Counted from the first letter of the stretch, positions 1-5,277 are shown. The stretch is DNA of 6,011 nt from Alphaproteobacteria bacterium (GCA_020441605.1 JAGRLX010000421.1:1-6011), one strand, 5' to 3'. A program made the numbers and translations. The notes: generated from the letters alone by a model not told the origin.

Positions 1-176
1 TCGACATAGCGACGCTGGCCTTCGGCATAGATGGTGTCAAAAGCGAGCGAGGACTTGCCGGACCCCGATAGTCCGGTGAAGACAATGAGCCTGTCGCGCG
101 GCAGTTCAAGCGAAACGTTCTTGAGGTTGTGCTCACGTGCGCCCTGGATGGATATTACTTTCTTGTGCTCGGCCAT
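1..176 (-). CDS. uvrA: UvrA, excinuclease ABC subunit A (5' part only)
   Basis: This is the damage-recognition ATPase of nucleotide excision repair. UvrA dimers scan DNA in the cytoplasm and load UvrB at lesions. Only the first 58 codons are present; the gene runs off the left edge. The N-terminus reads [20 protein letters not shown] and is followed by the Walker A loop GLSGSGKS at about residues 35-42. After that comes the family's conserved stretch [17 protein letters not shown], which matches the first ATP-binding cassette of UvrA. The ATG at 174-176 gives the usual UvrA N-terminal length. No Shine-Dalgarno sequence is visible: the 14 bases before the ATG read tctagtcacacacc on the coding strand. 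A near-match LexA operator lies at 189-203, so SOS control is likely. The gene is divergent from the secreted-protein gene at 277. Identification is very secure; the promoter is inference. Confidence 0.97.
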   Translation of the reverse strand, partial: MAEHKKVISIQGAREHNLKNVSLELPRDRLIVFTGLSGSGKSSLAFDTIYAEGQRRYV

Positions 177-188
177 GGTGTGTGACTA

Positions 189-203
189 GATCAAAAAGAG
201 AAC
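189..203 (-). promoter_or_regulatory. Candidate degenerate LexA (SOS) box of uvrA
   Basis: Read towards uvrA the site is GTTCTCTTTTTGATC, that is GTTC-N7-GATC. This is one mismatch from the alphaproteobacterial LexA consensus GTTC-N7-GTTC. The spacer is T-rich, like that of the exact ssb box at 4651-4665. It lies 12 bases before the uvrA start codon. A weak promoter fits around it: -35 TTGTCT at 206-211, a 17-base spacer containing the box, and a poor -10 TAGTCA at 183-188. uvrA is a classical SOS gene, which raises the prior. LexA binding itself is inference. Confidence 0.5.
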
Positions 204-276
204 GGAGACAAGGATGTGGCCTTGTATTTGTCACCAGATACGGACGACCGATGTCAGCAGTTTGGAGATATCCACA

Positions 277-774
277 ATGATGAAGCTGGTTCTGGCGCTA
301 TCCCTTGGGATCACAGGTACGGCACTCGCTGCCGGAAGAGACGATATTGGCTATCTGGCCGCGGCCAGTCTGCCACCTCAGGTATGGGAGGCTCTGGCCA
401 AGGGCGACCGTTACAAGGCCGTCACGCGCATCAATCCCTATTACCTGCAGGGTGATTTTGATGGTGATGGCGTGCGCGATACGGCTGTGCTGATCCAGGA
501 CCGGGCATCTGGCAAACACGGTGCGGCCATCGTCTTCGCAGGTGGCAAGGTCCGGGTCATCGGCGCGGGCAAGGACAGTGGCGACGGCACGACCGACCTG
601 GACTGGATGGATGCCTGGTATGTAGAACCGCGCGGCAAGGTTCAGCGGGGCGCCGCCAACGAGGCGCCACCCAGGCTGGTGGGTGATGCCATCATGGCAA
701 TCAAGACCGAATCCGCCAGTGGGCTGATCTATTGGGACGGCAAGCGCTTCCGCTGGTACCAACAGGGTGATTGA
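277..774 (+). CDS. Secreted protein with one EF-hand-like Ca-binding loop, function unknown
   Basis: This 165-residue protein is predicted to be exported. It opens with MMKLVLALSLGITGTALAAG, a short basic N-region, hydrophobic core and Ala-x-Ala-type cleavage site near residues 17-19. The mature part contains QGDFDGDGVRDTAVLI at about 58-73. Its aspartates 60, 62, 64 and 68 fit the DxDxDGxxD calcium loop of EF-hand, dockerin and FG-GAP repeats. Here the loop occurs once, followed by beta-strand-like segments and an aromatic C-terminus (YWDGKRFRWYQ). The start at 277 is chosen because GGAG at 264-267 sits 9 bases upstream and the signal peptide begins there. An upstream in-frame ATG at 214 would put 21 polar residues before the signal peptide. 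I recognise no named family. It may be a periplasmic single-loop protein rather than a true FG-GAP propeller. It is divergent from uvrA and convergent with the TadG-like gene. Confidence 0.8.
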   Translation: MMKLVLALSLGITGTALAAGRDDIGYLAAASLPPQVWEALAKGDRYKAVTRINPYYLQGDFDGDGVRDTAVLIQDRASGKHGAAIVFAGGKVRVIGAGKDSGDGTTDLDWMDAWYVEPRGKVQRGAANEAPPRLVGDAIMAIKTESASGLIYWDGKRFRWYQQGD

Positions 775-777
775 GGA

Positions 778-808
778 CACCCGGCCGGCGATCCCTGCCG
801 ATCGGGTG
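778..808. terminator. Possible bidirectional stem-loop between convergent genes
   Basis: Arms CACCCG (778-783) and CGGGTG (803-808) are perfectly complementary. Inside them CGGC (786-789) pairs with GCCG (797-800) around a 7-base loop, leaving a 2x2 internal loop. The hairpin lies in the 63-base gap between the stop codons of two convergent genes (774 and 838), where a shared terminator is expected. No U-tract follows on either strand, so classical intrinsic termination is doubtful. Confidence 0.4.
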
Positions 809-837
809 CGCATCGACCGCGATTGCGAGAGAGGCCG

Positions 838-2151
838 TCAGTTCACCAGCTTCGCCTTTCCGGGCTGGGTGAACTGCAATTCCAGCGGCTCGGGATAGTC
901 ATATTCCTCCCAGTCGAAACCGAGGTGGAATTCGCCGTTTCCGCCGATTTCAACATTGTCGGCCACCACAGGGAAGTAGTTGGACGCGGTGTTGAAATCG
1001 CCATTCCCGGTGATGTAGAGCTTGTGCTTCGGCGTGTACCACACGCCCCGTATGTAGCCTCCGGCGCCGCCCTGCACGGTGTTGGTCTGCACCGTGGTGG
1101 CCGATGGGTCGCCGATCACCGCGAAACCGGGGTGATCGCCTTCGGTGGGCGCTTCAAGTTTCAGCGTGCCGCCGGAATTCATGTCGATCTTGGAATTGCT
1201 GCCGAGCAGCACGAGGGTCACGCCGTCGCCGATCACGGTGGCCTGGGAGCCAAGCGAAAGAGTGCCGGTAATGTAGTGTGTCCCCGGCGAGAAAGTGGCC
1301 ATGCCCTGTGCCTGCACCGTGATGTTTTCGTACTTGGTTGCTGACAGGCTTACGTTCCCGTCTTTCTTCTTGATGGTGAGCGATGTTGCGGAACCACCCG
1401 GATCGGCAACCGTGAGACTGTAGGGGTCGCCGGCAACTGGCTTGTCGCCAACCGGCGTAGTCGAAAATGAACCGGCACCGCCTGTCTGACTCCAACCGCC
1501 AACGGCCGTAAACTTGCTCGCGGAAGCGTCGGCATTGCCCTGGAGATGGATGGATGTGGACGCGTGGTTCGAGTCGGAGTGGACGGCGCACTCATCGGCG
1601 GTGAATTCGCCGGTTCCGCGGATGTAGATATTGTTGGAGAGCGTGGTGTTGAGCGCGATCATGCAACGGTAATAGGAGTCGCCTGGTTCAGCCTCGGCAC
1701 CCGCGGATACATTGAAGGCAACGGCTGGGAGGCTCAGATTGTCAGAGTCAACATGCGTCTCGCCTTCAATCCAGGACCCGCTTTTGGGGAAGGCGACAGC
1801 GAGAAGCGTGCCGTTGACGATTGTCTGGATACTGACGCTCACGCTGTTGCCGTCGACTTCGATTTCCGGCGTTGCGGTGACACCAGGCAGAGAAGACAGG
1901 TTGGCGGCAGCATAAGCCATGCCCACCGCTTCGCGATCCTCGTCGGACCCTTGGGCAATGGCCGCGGCGAGCGCTGCACCGTCGGCGGCATTCTGTACGG
2001 CGGAACGCGCCTCGGTGATGCGCGCCATGTCGACTGCCAGGCCCGACGCGGCAATCAGAGGAACCGCCACGATGCCAAGGATCATGGTCAAGTTGCCCGA
2101 CTCATCGCGTCCAAATCTGGAGATTTTCGAGACTATCGACTTCACCTTCAT
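838..2151 (-). CDS. TadG-like (TadE/G-type) membrane-anchored protein with repetitive beta-rich exterior
   Basis: This 437-residue protein has the N-terminal signature of TadE/TadG-like Flp pilus assembly proteins. A short basic segment ends in FGRDESGN, and one transmembrane helix follows (about residues 20-41, ending GLAVD). Then comes the typical Ala-rich helix AVQNAADGAALAAAIAQG (51-68). The rest should lie outside the inner membrane. It has no visible von Willebrand A domain. From about 160 it is Gly/Thr/Ser-rich and beta-like, with related strands IYIRGTGEF (175-183), IHLQGNADA (201-209), LYITGNGDF (378-386) and VEIGGNGEF (400-408). Cys163 and Cys188 could form a disulfide. The start at 2151 is set by AGGAG at 2159-2163, 7 bases upstream; a longer reading from 2280 lacks TadG-like sequence. 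No other tad or flp genes are in the window, so it is an orphan here. The N-terminal call is strong; the role (surface scaffold or adhesin-like) is inference. Confidence 0.88.
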   Translation of the reverse strand: MKVKSIVSKISRFGRDESGNLTMILGIVAVPLIAASGLAVDMARITEARSAVQNAADGAALAAAIAQGSDEDREAVGMAYAAANLSSLPGVTATPEIEVDGNSVSVSIQTIVNGTLLAVAFPKSGSWIEGETHVDSDNLSLPAVAFNVSAGAEAEPGDSYYRCMIALNTTLSNNIYIRGTGEFTADECAVHSDSNHASTSIHLQGNADASASKFTAVGGWSQTGGAGSFSTTPVGDKPVAGDPYSLTVADPGGSATSLTIKKKDGNVSLSATKYENITVQAQGMATFSPGTHYITGTLSLGSQATVIGDGVTLVLLGSNSKIDMNSGGTLKLEAPTEGDHPGFAVIGDPSATTVQTNTVQGGAGGYIRGVWYTPKHKLYITGNGDFNTASNYFPVVADNVEIGGNGEFHLGFDWEEYDYPEPLELQFTQPGKAKLVN

Positions 2152-2358
2152 TTCATCGCTCCTCTTCGTGCATGTCAGGCACGCCGCTTCTTCGCGACTC
2201 CTGCTTAGAGCGAACGACCTAAAGTTGCGATAAGTTCGGTGAGTGCAGTTGAACTGTGCCGGAAACACATCGTCAACCAAAGGGCGAGTGTCTTGGCTGT
2301 TGCACGTCCCTTTTGTGTCGGCGCGTAGAACGCCGTGCGAGTGGTTCGATGCAGTGGC

Positions 2359-2736
2359 TCAGTTGCCGGAATGATCCGTGGTCGAGATATAGGTCTCGTC
2401 TTCCTGTCCGGCCCGCTCGAACTTCAGGAAGTCGTAGTAGCCGCAGCGGCCTTCGCCCGGGAATATGCGGCATGTGGATGGCCGCGCCGGGTAGATGGTG
2501 CAACGCCGTTCGCCGGTGTCAAAGAACTGGCAGATCTTGCCAAAATGCTCATCGTTCTTGCGCCGCATGATACGCCGGTAGCCATGGGCGGATTTGAAAT
2601 ATTTCTTTTCCGCTTCCTTAGGCCCAAGACCAAAATGTTTGGCGATGCGCTCGGCGTCGCGATCTTTCACCTCGATCACCGGATAGGAGCAGCAATAACC
2701 GGGGCACTTCATGCAGTCGTATTTCTTGGCGGGCAT
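2359..2736 (-). CDS. YkgJ-family cysteine-cluster protein
   Basis: This 125-residue protein contains eight cysteines arranged as in the YkgJ/UPF0153 putative zinc- or iron-chelating family. The N-terminal CxxCxxxCC is C8, C11, C15 and C16 (CMKCPGYCC). C69 (KICQFF), C79 (RRCTIYPARPSTCR), C89 and C98 (GRCGYYDF) follow. The core C-x-I/V-Y-x-x-R-P-x-x-C-R is diagnostic. The family is thought to bind a metal or Fe-S cluster in the cytoplasm, with no firmly established reaction. There is no signal peptide or membrane segment. The start at 2736 is chosen because homology-like sequence begins at MPAKKYDC. The frame stays open upstream to 3126, but that part is the shadow of the LysR gene. The Shine-Dalgarno is weak (a GGA about 12 bases upstream). 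The gene lies 32 bases behind the LysR stop on the same strand, so co-transcription is possible. Confidence 0.9.
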   Translation of the reverse strand: MPAKKYDCMKCPGYCCSYPVIEVKDRDAERIAKHFGLGPKEAEKKYFKSAHGYRRIMRRKNDEHFGKICQFFDTGERRCTIYPARPSTCRIFPGEGRCGYYDFLKFERAGQEDETYISTTDHSGN

Positions 2737-2768
2737 GGATCGCGAATCCGTTGAGCAGAGGACAGACG

Positions 2769-3716
2769 CTAAGGCGTTGTCGGCCTGACCGCAATCCCGG
2801 CCGCGCGTTGCGCCTTGATCTGTGCATATTTCCGGTTTGTCTCGGCCATCTCCGCCATTACCCAGTCGCGAAAGGCGCGGGCGGGGGCGGTCTCCTTGGA
2901 CCCCCTGGGACGCACGATCCAGTAGGTACCGTGGTCCTTGAGGTCGAAGTCGAACGGACGGACGAGCCAACCATCGACGATCGAGTCGGTGCAGAGAATC
3001 TGATCGCCCAGGGCAAAGCCCTGTCCCGCTTCGGCAGCTTCGATCGCCAGATGATTCTGGAAGATGGTGCCGCGCCAGTCCTCCACGCCCGTCACCCCTG
3101 CGGCAGACAGCCAGTCCGTCCACCATTGCTTCCGCGATTCGTGCAGCAGGTTGAAATTGGCGAGGTCTGCTGGCTCCAGATTGCTCTTTCCCGCCACCAC
3201 GCCGGGCGCCGCGACCGGAAAGATCACGACATCGGTCAGTTTCTGGGCTTCCACATCATCCCAGTTGCCCGTGCCGTATCTTATGCCGACGTCGGCCTCG
3301 CCGGCGCGGAAATCAGCCAGACGGTTGGTCGGATCGATCGAAAGCTCAATATCTGGGTGAAGGTCATTGAAATGTCCGAGCCTGGGCACCAGCCAGCGCG
3401 ATGCAAAGGCTGGCTCGACCGAGACTTTCAGCTGACGGACGTCGCCAACTGCGGCGGCATCGCGTGTGGCTTCGGCCATGGCGTCGAAAAGTGGCGTCAA
3501 CTGGTTGCCGTAGCGCCGCCCAGGGTCGGTCAACTCGACCCCACGTCCCGTCCTCACGAAGAGCTGCGTTCCGAGCCATTCTTCAAGGTCGCGAATATGA
3601 CGGCTGATGGCGGCATGAGTGACGAACAACTCCCCGGCCGCATCGCTGAAGCTTTCATGGCGGGCCGCGGCTTCAAAGGCCTTTAAGGCGTTCAGGGATG
3701 GGAGGCGTCGCCCCAA
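2769..3716 (-). CDS. LysR-family transcriptional regulator, GcvA-like
   Basis: This 315-residue regulator has the family's usual length. A winged helix-turn-helix occupies about residues 6-63: SLNALKAFEAAARHESFSDA, then the recognition helix region THAAISRHIRDLEEWLG and the wing LFVRTGRGVELTDPG. A periplasmic-binding-protein-like effector domain follows (about 91-300, starting LKVSVEPAFASRWLVPRL). The opening is typical of the GcvA-like subgroup, though the regulated pathway and ligand cannot be read from it. It starts at TTG (3714-3716): AAGGAG at 3723-3728 is 6 bases upstream, and no in-frame ATG precedes it. A perfect dyad with a T-N11-A motif (3726-3746) covers the predicted transcription start, which suggests autoregulation. 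It faces a small ORF at 3829, a usual arrangement for a LysR target. YkgJ follows on the same strand. Confidence 0.94.
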   Translation of the reverse strand: MGRRLPSLNALKAFEAAARHESFSDAAGELFVTHAAISRHIRDLEEWLGTQLFVRTGRGVELTDPGRRYGNQLTPLFDAMAEATRDAAAVGDVRQLKVSVEPAFASRWLVPRLGHFNDLHPDIELSIDPTNRLADFRAGEADVGIRYGTGNWDDVEAQKLTDVVIFPVAAPGVVAGKSNLEPADLANFNLLHESRKQWWTDWLSAAGVTGVEDWRGTIFQNHLAIEAAEAGQGFALGDQILCTDSIVDGWLVRPFDFDLKDHGTYWIVRPRGSKETAPARAFRDWVMAEMAETNRKYAQIKAQRAAGIAVRPTTP

Positions 3717-3725
3717 TGCGATCTC

Positions 3726-3746
3726 CTTGTAAGTTTTTGTTACAAG
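3726..3746. promoter_or_regulatory. Perfect dyad with LysR T-N11-A motif, probable LysR operator
   Basis: Arms CTTGTAA (3726-3732) and TTACAAG (3740-3746) are exact inverted repeats around a 7-base spacer. The core is GT-N11-AC (3729-3743), the classical LysR-box form. The site overlaps the lysR Shine-Dalgarno (3723-3728) and the predicted start of lysR transcription, so binding would plausibly repress lysR. It is 83 bases before the divergent small ORF. LysR-type regulators commonly bind such sites between themselves and a divergent target. That this LysR binds here is inference. Confidence 0.65.
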
Positions 3747-3747
3747 T

Positions 3748-3776
3748 ATCGTAGGTTATTGCCGTTTGTGTTGCAA
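3748..3776 (-). promoter_or_regulatory. Predicted lysR promoter
   Basis: On the minus strand a -35 TTGCAA (3771-3776) and a -10 TACGAT (3748-3753) are separated by exactly 17 bases. Each matches the sigma-70 consensus at four of six positions. Transcription would begin near 3741, inside the dyad at 3726-3746, leaving a leader of about 25 bases before the TTG start. Confidence 0.4.
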
Positions 3777-3828
3777 GAGCGAAGTGACCATATTGTCAGC
3801 AACAGATCGAAGAATGAGGAGTTAGGTG

Positions 3829-3972
3829 ATGAACTGGGTTTTCGACACTTATTCAAATGTTTATGGCACTGCCATGATGCAGACACAGTCTGCAAGTCAC
3901 AATGCTGCAACTGCGAAGGAGCGGCGCTATGCCAAGCGGAAATCCCTACTTCGGCTTTTCTGCCGCGCCTGA
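3829..3972 (+). CDS. Small ORF (47 aa) divergent from lysR, unrecognised
   Basis: This reading frame encodes a 47-residue protein beginning MNWVFDTYSNVYGTAMMQTQ and ending KRKSLLRLFCRA. The ATG is preceded by AGGAG (3817-3821) with an ideal 7-base spacing. The N-terminal half is aromatic and amphipathic. The C-terminal half is strongly basic (ERRYAKRKS) and ends in a short hydrophobic, basic segment, a composition seen in small membrane-peripheral or nucleic-acid-binding proteins. There is no signal peptide. It is transcribed away from lysR, with the LysR-box dyad in between, so it is the natural candidate target of that regulator. Its stop lies 26 bases from the convergent ridA stop. Codon use is less GC-biased than in neighbouring genes (TCA, AAT, GTT, TAT, CTA), so it may be recent or poorly conserved. 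I do not recognise a family. The ribosome binding site and position are the main support. Confidence 0.55.
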   Translation: MNWVFDTYSNVYGTAMMQTQSASHNAATAKERRYAKRKSLLRLFCRA

Positions 3973-3998
3973 TCTTGCACTGCTTTCGCGGCTCCGTC

Positions 3999-4391
3999 TC
4001 ATGTGGCCGGGGCCGCTGCCACGACCGTCACTTCCACGACGAGTCGTGGGTCCGCGAGCCCAGAAACGATGAGCAGTGTCGCGGCCGGTTTGTGGCCCTT
4101 CAGGAAATGGTCTCGCATTTCACGATAAAGTCCAACGTGACCAGAGTCGGTGATGAAGACATGGACATCGACGATATGGCGGTGGTCCAGTCCTTCAGCG
4201 GCGAGAATCGCCAGAACATGGGTCCAGGCCAATTCGTGCTGGGTGCGGGCGTCTTCTGCGATCTGTCCGTCGCGCGTGATGCCCACCTGGCCCGAAACAT
4301 GGATCATGCGGGCGCCGGCCGGTACGACAATTGCCTGGGCGTAGTTGGAAAACGGTCGCGGCGCTGTCGTGGTATCGATTGCCCTCAGCAT
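3999..4391 (-). CDS. RidA/YjgF/UK114-family protein lacking the catalytic arginine
   Basis: This 130-residue protein matches the RidA-like trimeric fold. It has an N-terminal FSNYAQAIVVPAG with a conserved Tyr17, ISGQVG-like HVSGQVGITRDGQI (31-44), the helix region DARTQHELAWTHVLAILAAEG, and a C-terminal PAATLLIVSGLADPRLVVEV (102-121) carrying Glu120. True RidA enzymes hydrolyse reactive enamines and imines such as 2-aminoacrylate using an arginine in the motif PARS (Arg105 in E. coli). Here that position is Ala104, so classical deaminase activity is unlikely and the protein belongs with the divergent Rid subfamilies. The start at 4391 is chosen because AGGAGG (4398-4403) sits 6 bases upstream. 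A start at 4406 would place that site inside the coding region. It reads towards lysR on the same strand but is separated by about 280 bases holding the divergent small ORF. Confidence 0.9.
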   Translation of the reverse strand: MLRAIDTTTAPRPFSNYAQAIVVPAGARMIHVSGQVGITRDGQIAEDARTQHELAWTHVLAILAAEGLDHRHIVDVHVFITDSGHVGLYREMRDHFLKGHKPAATLLIVSGLADPRLVVEVTVVAAAPAT

Positions 4392-4406
4392 CTGGGTCCT
4401 CCTCAT

Positions 4407-4640
4407 TGGTCTGGCCTTTGCGGCACAGTGATTATGTCGTGCGCGTCACGGGACGTAATGGCTGGACGCCGTGTTACTATCGGAGAAATTGCGGTGGGCG
4501 GCAATGCGATTGACGGCGTGTCGTGGACCTGAGTCTTGTCTGGAGTCCGGTGCGGGTCTGCTGGGCGCTGAAGCCGAGACCATCGCCCAACCCGCTTGAC
4601 CCGGCAGAGCCGATGAGAGTCAGCAGCTCATGCACAATTC
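4407..4640. other. Intergenic region between ridA and the ssb promoter
   Basis: I see no convincing gene here. Short frames on both strands lack a ribosome binding site or recognisable protein sequence. On the minus strand a good -10 CATAAT (4431-4436) lies about 40 bases before the ridA start, but no matching -35 is clear. The right end leads into the ssb promoter at 4643. No repeats, tRNA or transposon remnant are visible. Confidence 0.5.
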
Positions 4641-4642
4641 GA

Positions 4643-4671
4643 TTGAAAAAGAACAAAAAAGGAACAATATT
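4643..4671 (+). promoter_or_regulatory. Predicted ssb promoter
   Basis: A -35 TTGAAA (4643-4648) and a -10 AATATT (4666-4671) are separated by exactly 17 bases in an AT-rich island within GC-rich sequence. An exact LexA box fills the spacer. Transcription would start near 4678, giving a leader of about 70 bases that includes the small hairpin at 4720-4737. Confidence 0.6.
4651..4665 (+). promoter_or_regulatory. LexA (SOS) box in the ssb promoter
   Basis: The sequence GAACAAAAAAGGAAC is an exact GAAC-N7-GAAC, the reverse form of the alphaproteobacterial LexA operator GTTC-N7-GTTC. It lies between the -35 and -10 elements of the ssb promoter, where LexA would block RNA polymerase until DNA damage activates RecA. 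The motif match is seen directly; LexA binding is inferred from established knowledge of this class. Confidence 0.8.
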
Positions 4672-4719
4672 GGGTGTGGACAAAGGCCGCGCGATGGCTG
4701 CTTCTCAGACGCTATTTGA

Positions 4720-4737
4720 CTAGGGTGCGCGACCTAG
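4720..4737 (+). other. Small hairpin just before the ssb ribosome binding site
   Basis: CTAGG (4720-4724) and CCTAG (4733-4737) are perfect inverted repeats around an 8-base loop. They end directly against the AAGGAG ribosome binding site (4738-4743). Folding in the leader RNA could affect ribosome access, but a 5-base-pair stem is short and may be incidental. Confidence 0.3.
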
Positions 4738-4750
4738 AAGGAGATCGGAT

Positions 4751-5230
4751 ATGGCCGGATCGGTGAACAAAGTCATTCTCGTTGGCAACCTGGGCCGTGA
4801 CCCGGAAGTGCGGCACACGCAGGACGGAAAGCCGATCGTCAACCTCAGTGTCGCCACGTCCGAGACATGGCGCGACCGTAACACGGGCGAGCGTCGGGAG
4901 AAGACGGAATGGCATCGTGTCGTGATCTTCAACGAGGGCTTGGCCAAGGTTGCCGAGCAATATCTGAAAAAGGGCTCGACGGTCTACATCGAGGGCCAGT
5001 TGCAAACCCGCAAATACACCGACAAGGACGGTGTCGAGAAATATTCGACTGAGGTGGTGCTGCAGGGCTTCAACAGTAACCTCACCATGCTGGGCGGGCG
5101 CTCCGGCGGGGAGGGTGGGGCTTCATACGGTGGCGACGACTTCGGGCAGTCCAGCCCGATGGACCGTCCGCGCGCGGGCGCCAAGGCGCAGAATTTTACC
5201 CGCGATCTGGACGACGAAGTGCCCTTCTGA
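4751..5230 (+). CDS. ssb: Single-stranded DNA-binding protein SSB
   Basis: SSB coats single-stranded DNA during replication, recombination and repair, and recruits partner proteins through its C-terminal tip. This 159-residue protein has the OB fold at about 1-112. It begins [20 protein letters not shown] and continues with the conserved aromatic DNA-contact stretches ATSETWRDR and [30 protein letters not shown] and the final strand region with TEVVLQGF follow. A short Gly/Ser-rich linker (about 115-148) leads to the acidic tip DLDDEVPF (152-159), which has the canonical D-D-x-x-P-F ending. The start is supported by AAGGAG at 4738-4743, 7 bases upstream. A LexA box in its promoter indicates SOS induction. 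The linker is short but the gene looks complete and functional. It lies upstream of gyrA on the same strand. Confidence 0.98.
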   Translation: MAGSVNKVILVGNLGRDPEVRHTQDGKPIVNLSVATSETWRDRNTGERREKTEWHRVVIFNEGLAKVAEQYLKKGSTVYIEGQLQTRKYTDKDGVEKYSTEVVLQGFNSNLTMLGGRSGGEGGASYGGDDFGQSSPMDRPRAGAKAQNFTRDLDDEVPF

Positions 5231-5259
5231 GACTCCCGGTGGCGCGGCGGCGTTGCCGG

Positions 5260-5277
5260 GCTGGCAAATCGGCCAGC
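5260..5277 (+). terminator. Possible stem-loop terminator after ssb
   Basis: GCTGGC (5260-5265) and GCCAGC (5272-5277) are exact inverted repeats around the 6-base loop AAATCG, 30 bases past the ssb stop. Another weaker pairing, CCCGG (5235-5239) with CCGGG (5256-5260), overlaps its left edge. There is no U-tract, so it may be a 3' stabilising hairpin rather than an intrinsic terminator. Confidence 0.4.

Noticed and set aside
298..813. 171-codon open frame on the minus strand
   Set aside because: It is antisense to the secreted-protein gene, which has a signal peptide and a ribosome binding site.
1546..2208. 220-codon open frame on the plus strand
   Set aside because: It is antisense to the TadG-like gene, whose N-terminal signature and ribosome binding site are clear.
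2152..2280. Longer start for the TadG-like protein
   Set aside because: The extra 43 residues precede the normal basic N-terminus, and AGGAG is correctly placed for the start at 2151.
2319..2335. CGGCG-N7-CGCCG stem-loop after the YkgJ gene
   Set aside because: The stem is only 5 base pairs and no U-tract follows on the transcribed strand. In GC-rich DNA this is expected by chance.
2737..3126. N-terminal extension of the YkgJ frame to 255 residues
   Set aside because: The added part is an Arg/Gly-rich shadow of LysR coding sequence. Recognisable YkgJ sequence begins at the ATG at 2736.
2751..3686. 311-codon open frame on the plus strand
   Set aside because: It is antisense to the well-supported LysR gene, has no family-like sequence, and arises from GC-rich codon bias.
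3759..4532. 257-codon open frame on the plus strand
   Set aside because: It covers the antisense of ridA plus intergenic DNA. It lacks a ribosome binding site and its sequence is Cys/His/Arg-rich noise.
4477..4683. 69-codon minus-strand frame with a hydrophobic start
   Set aside because: It would start at TTG without a ribosome binding site and overlaps the ssb promoter and LexA box. The hydrophobic residues come from the A-tract.
4694..4723. Tiny upstream frame (MAASQTLFD) in the ssb leader
   Set aside because: It has no ribosome binding site and no leader-peptide features such as regulatory codon runs.
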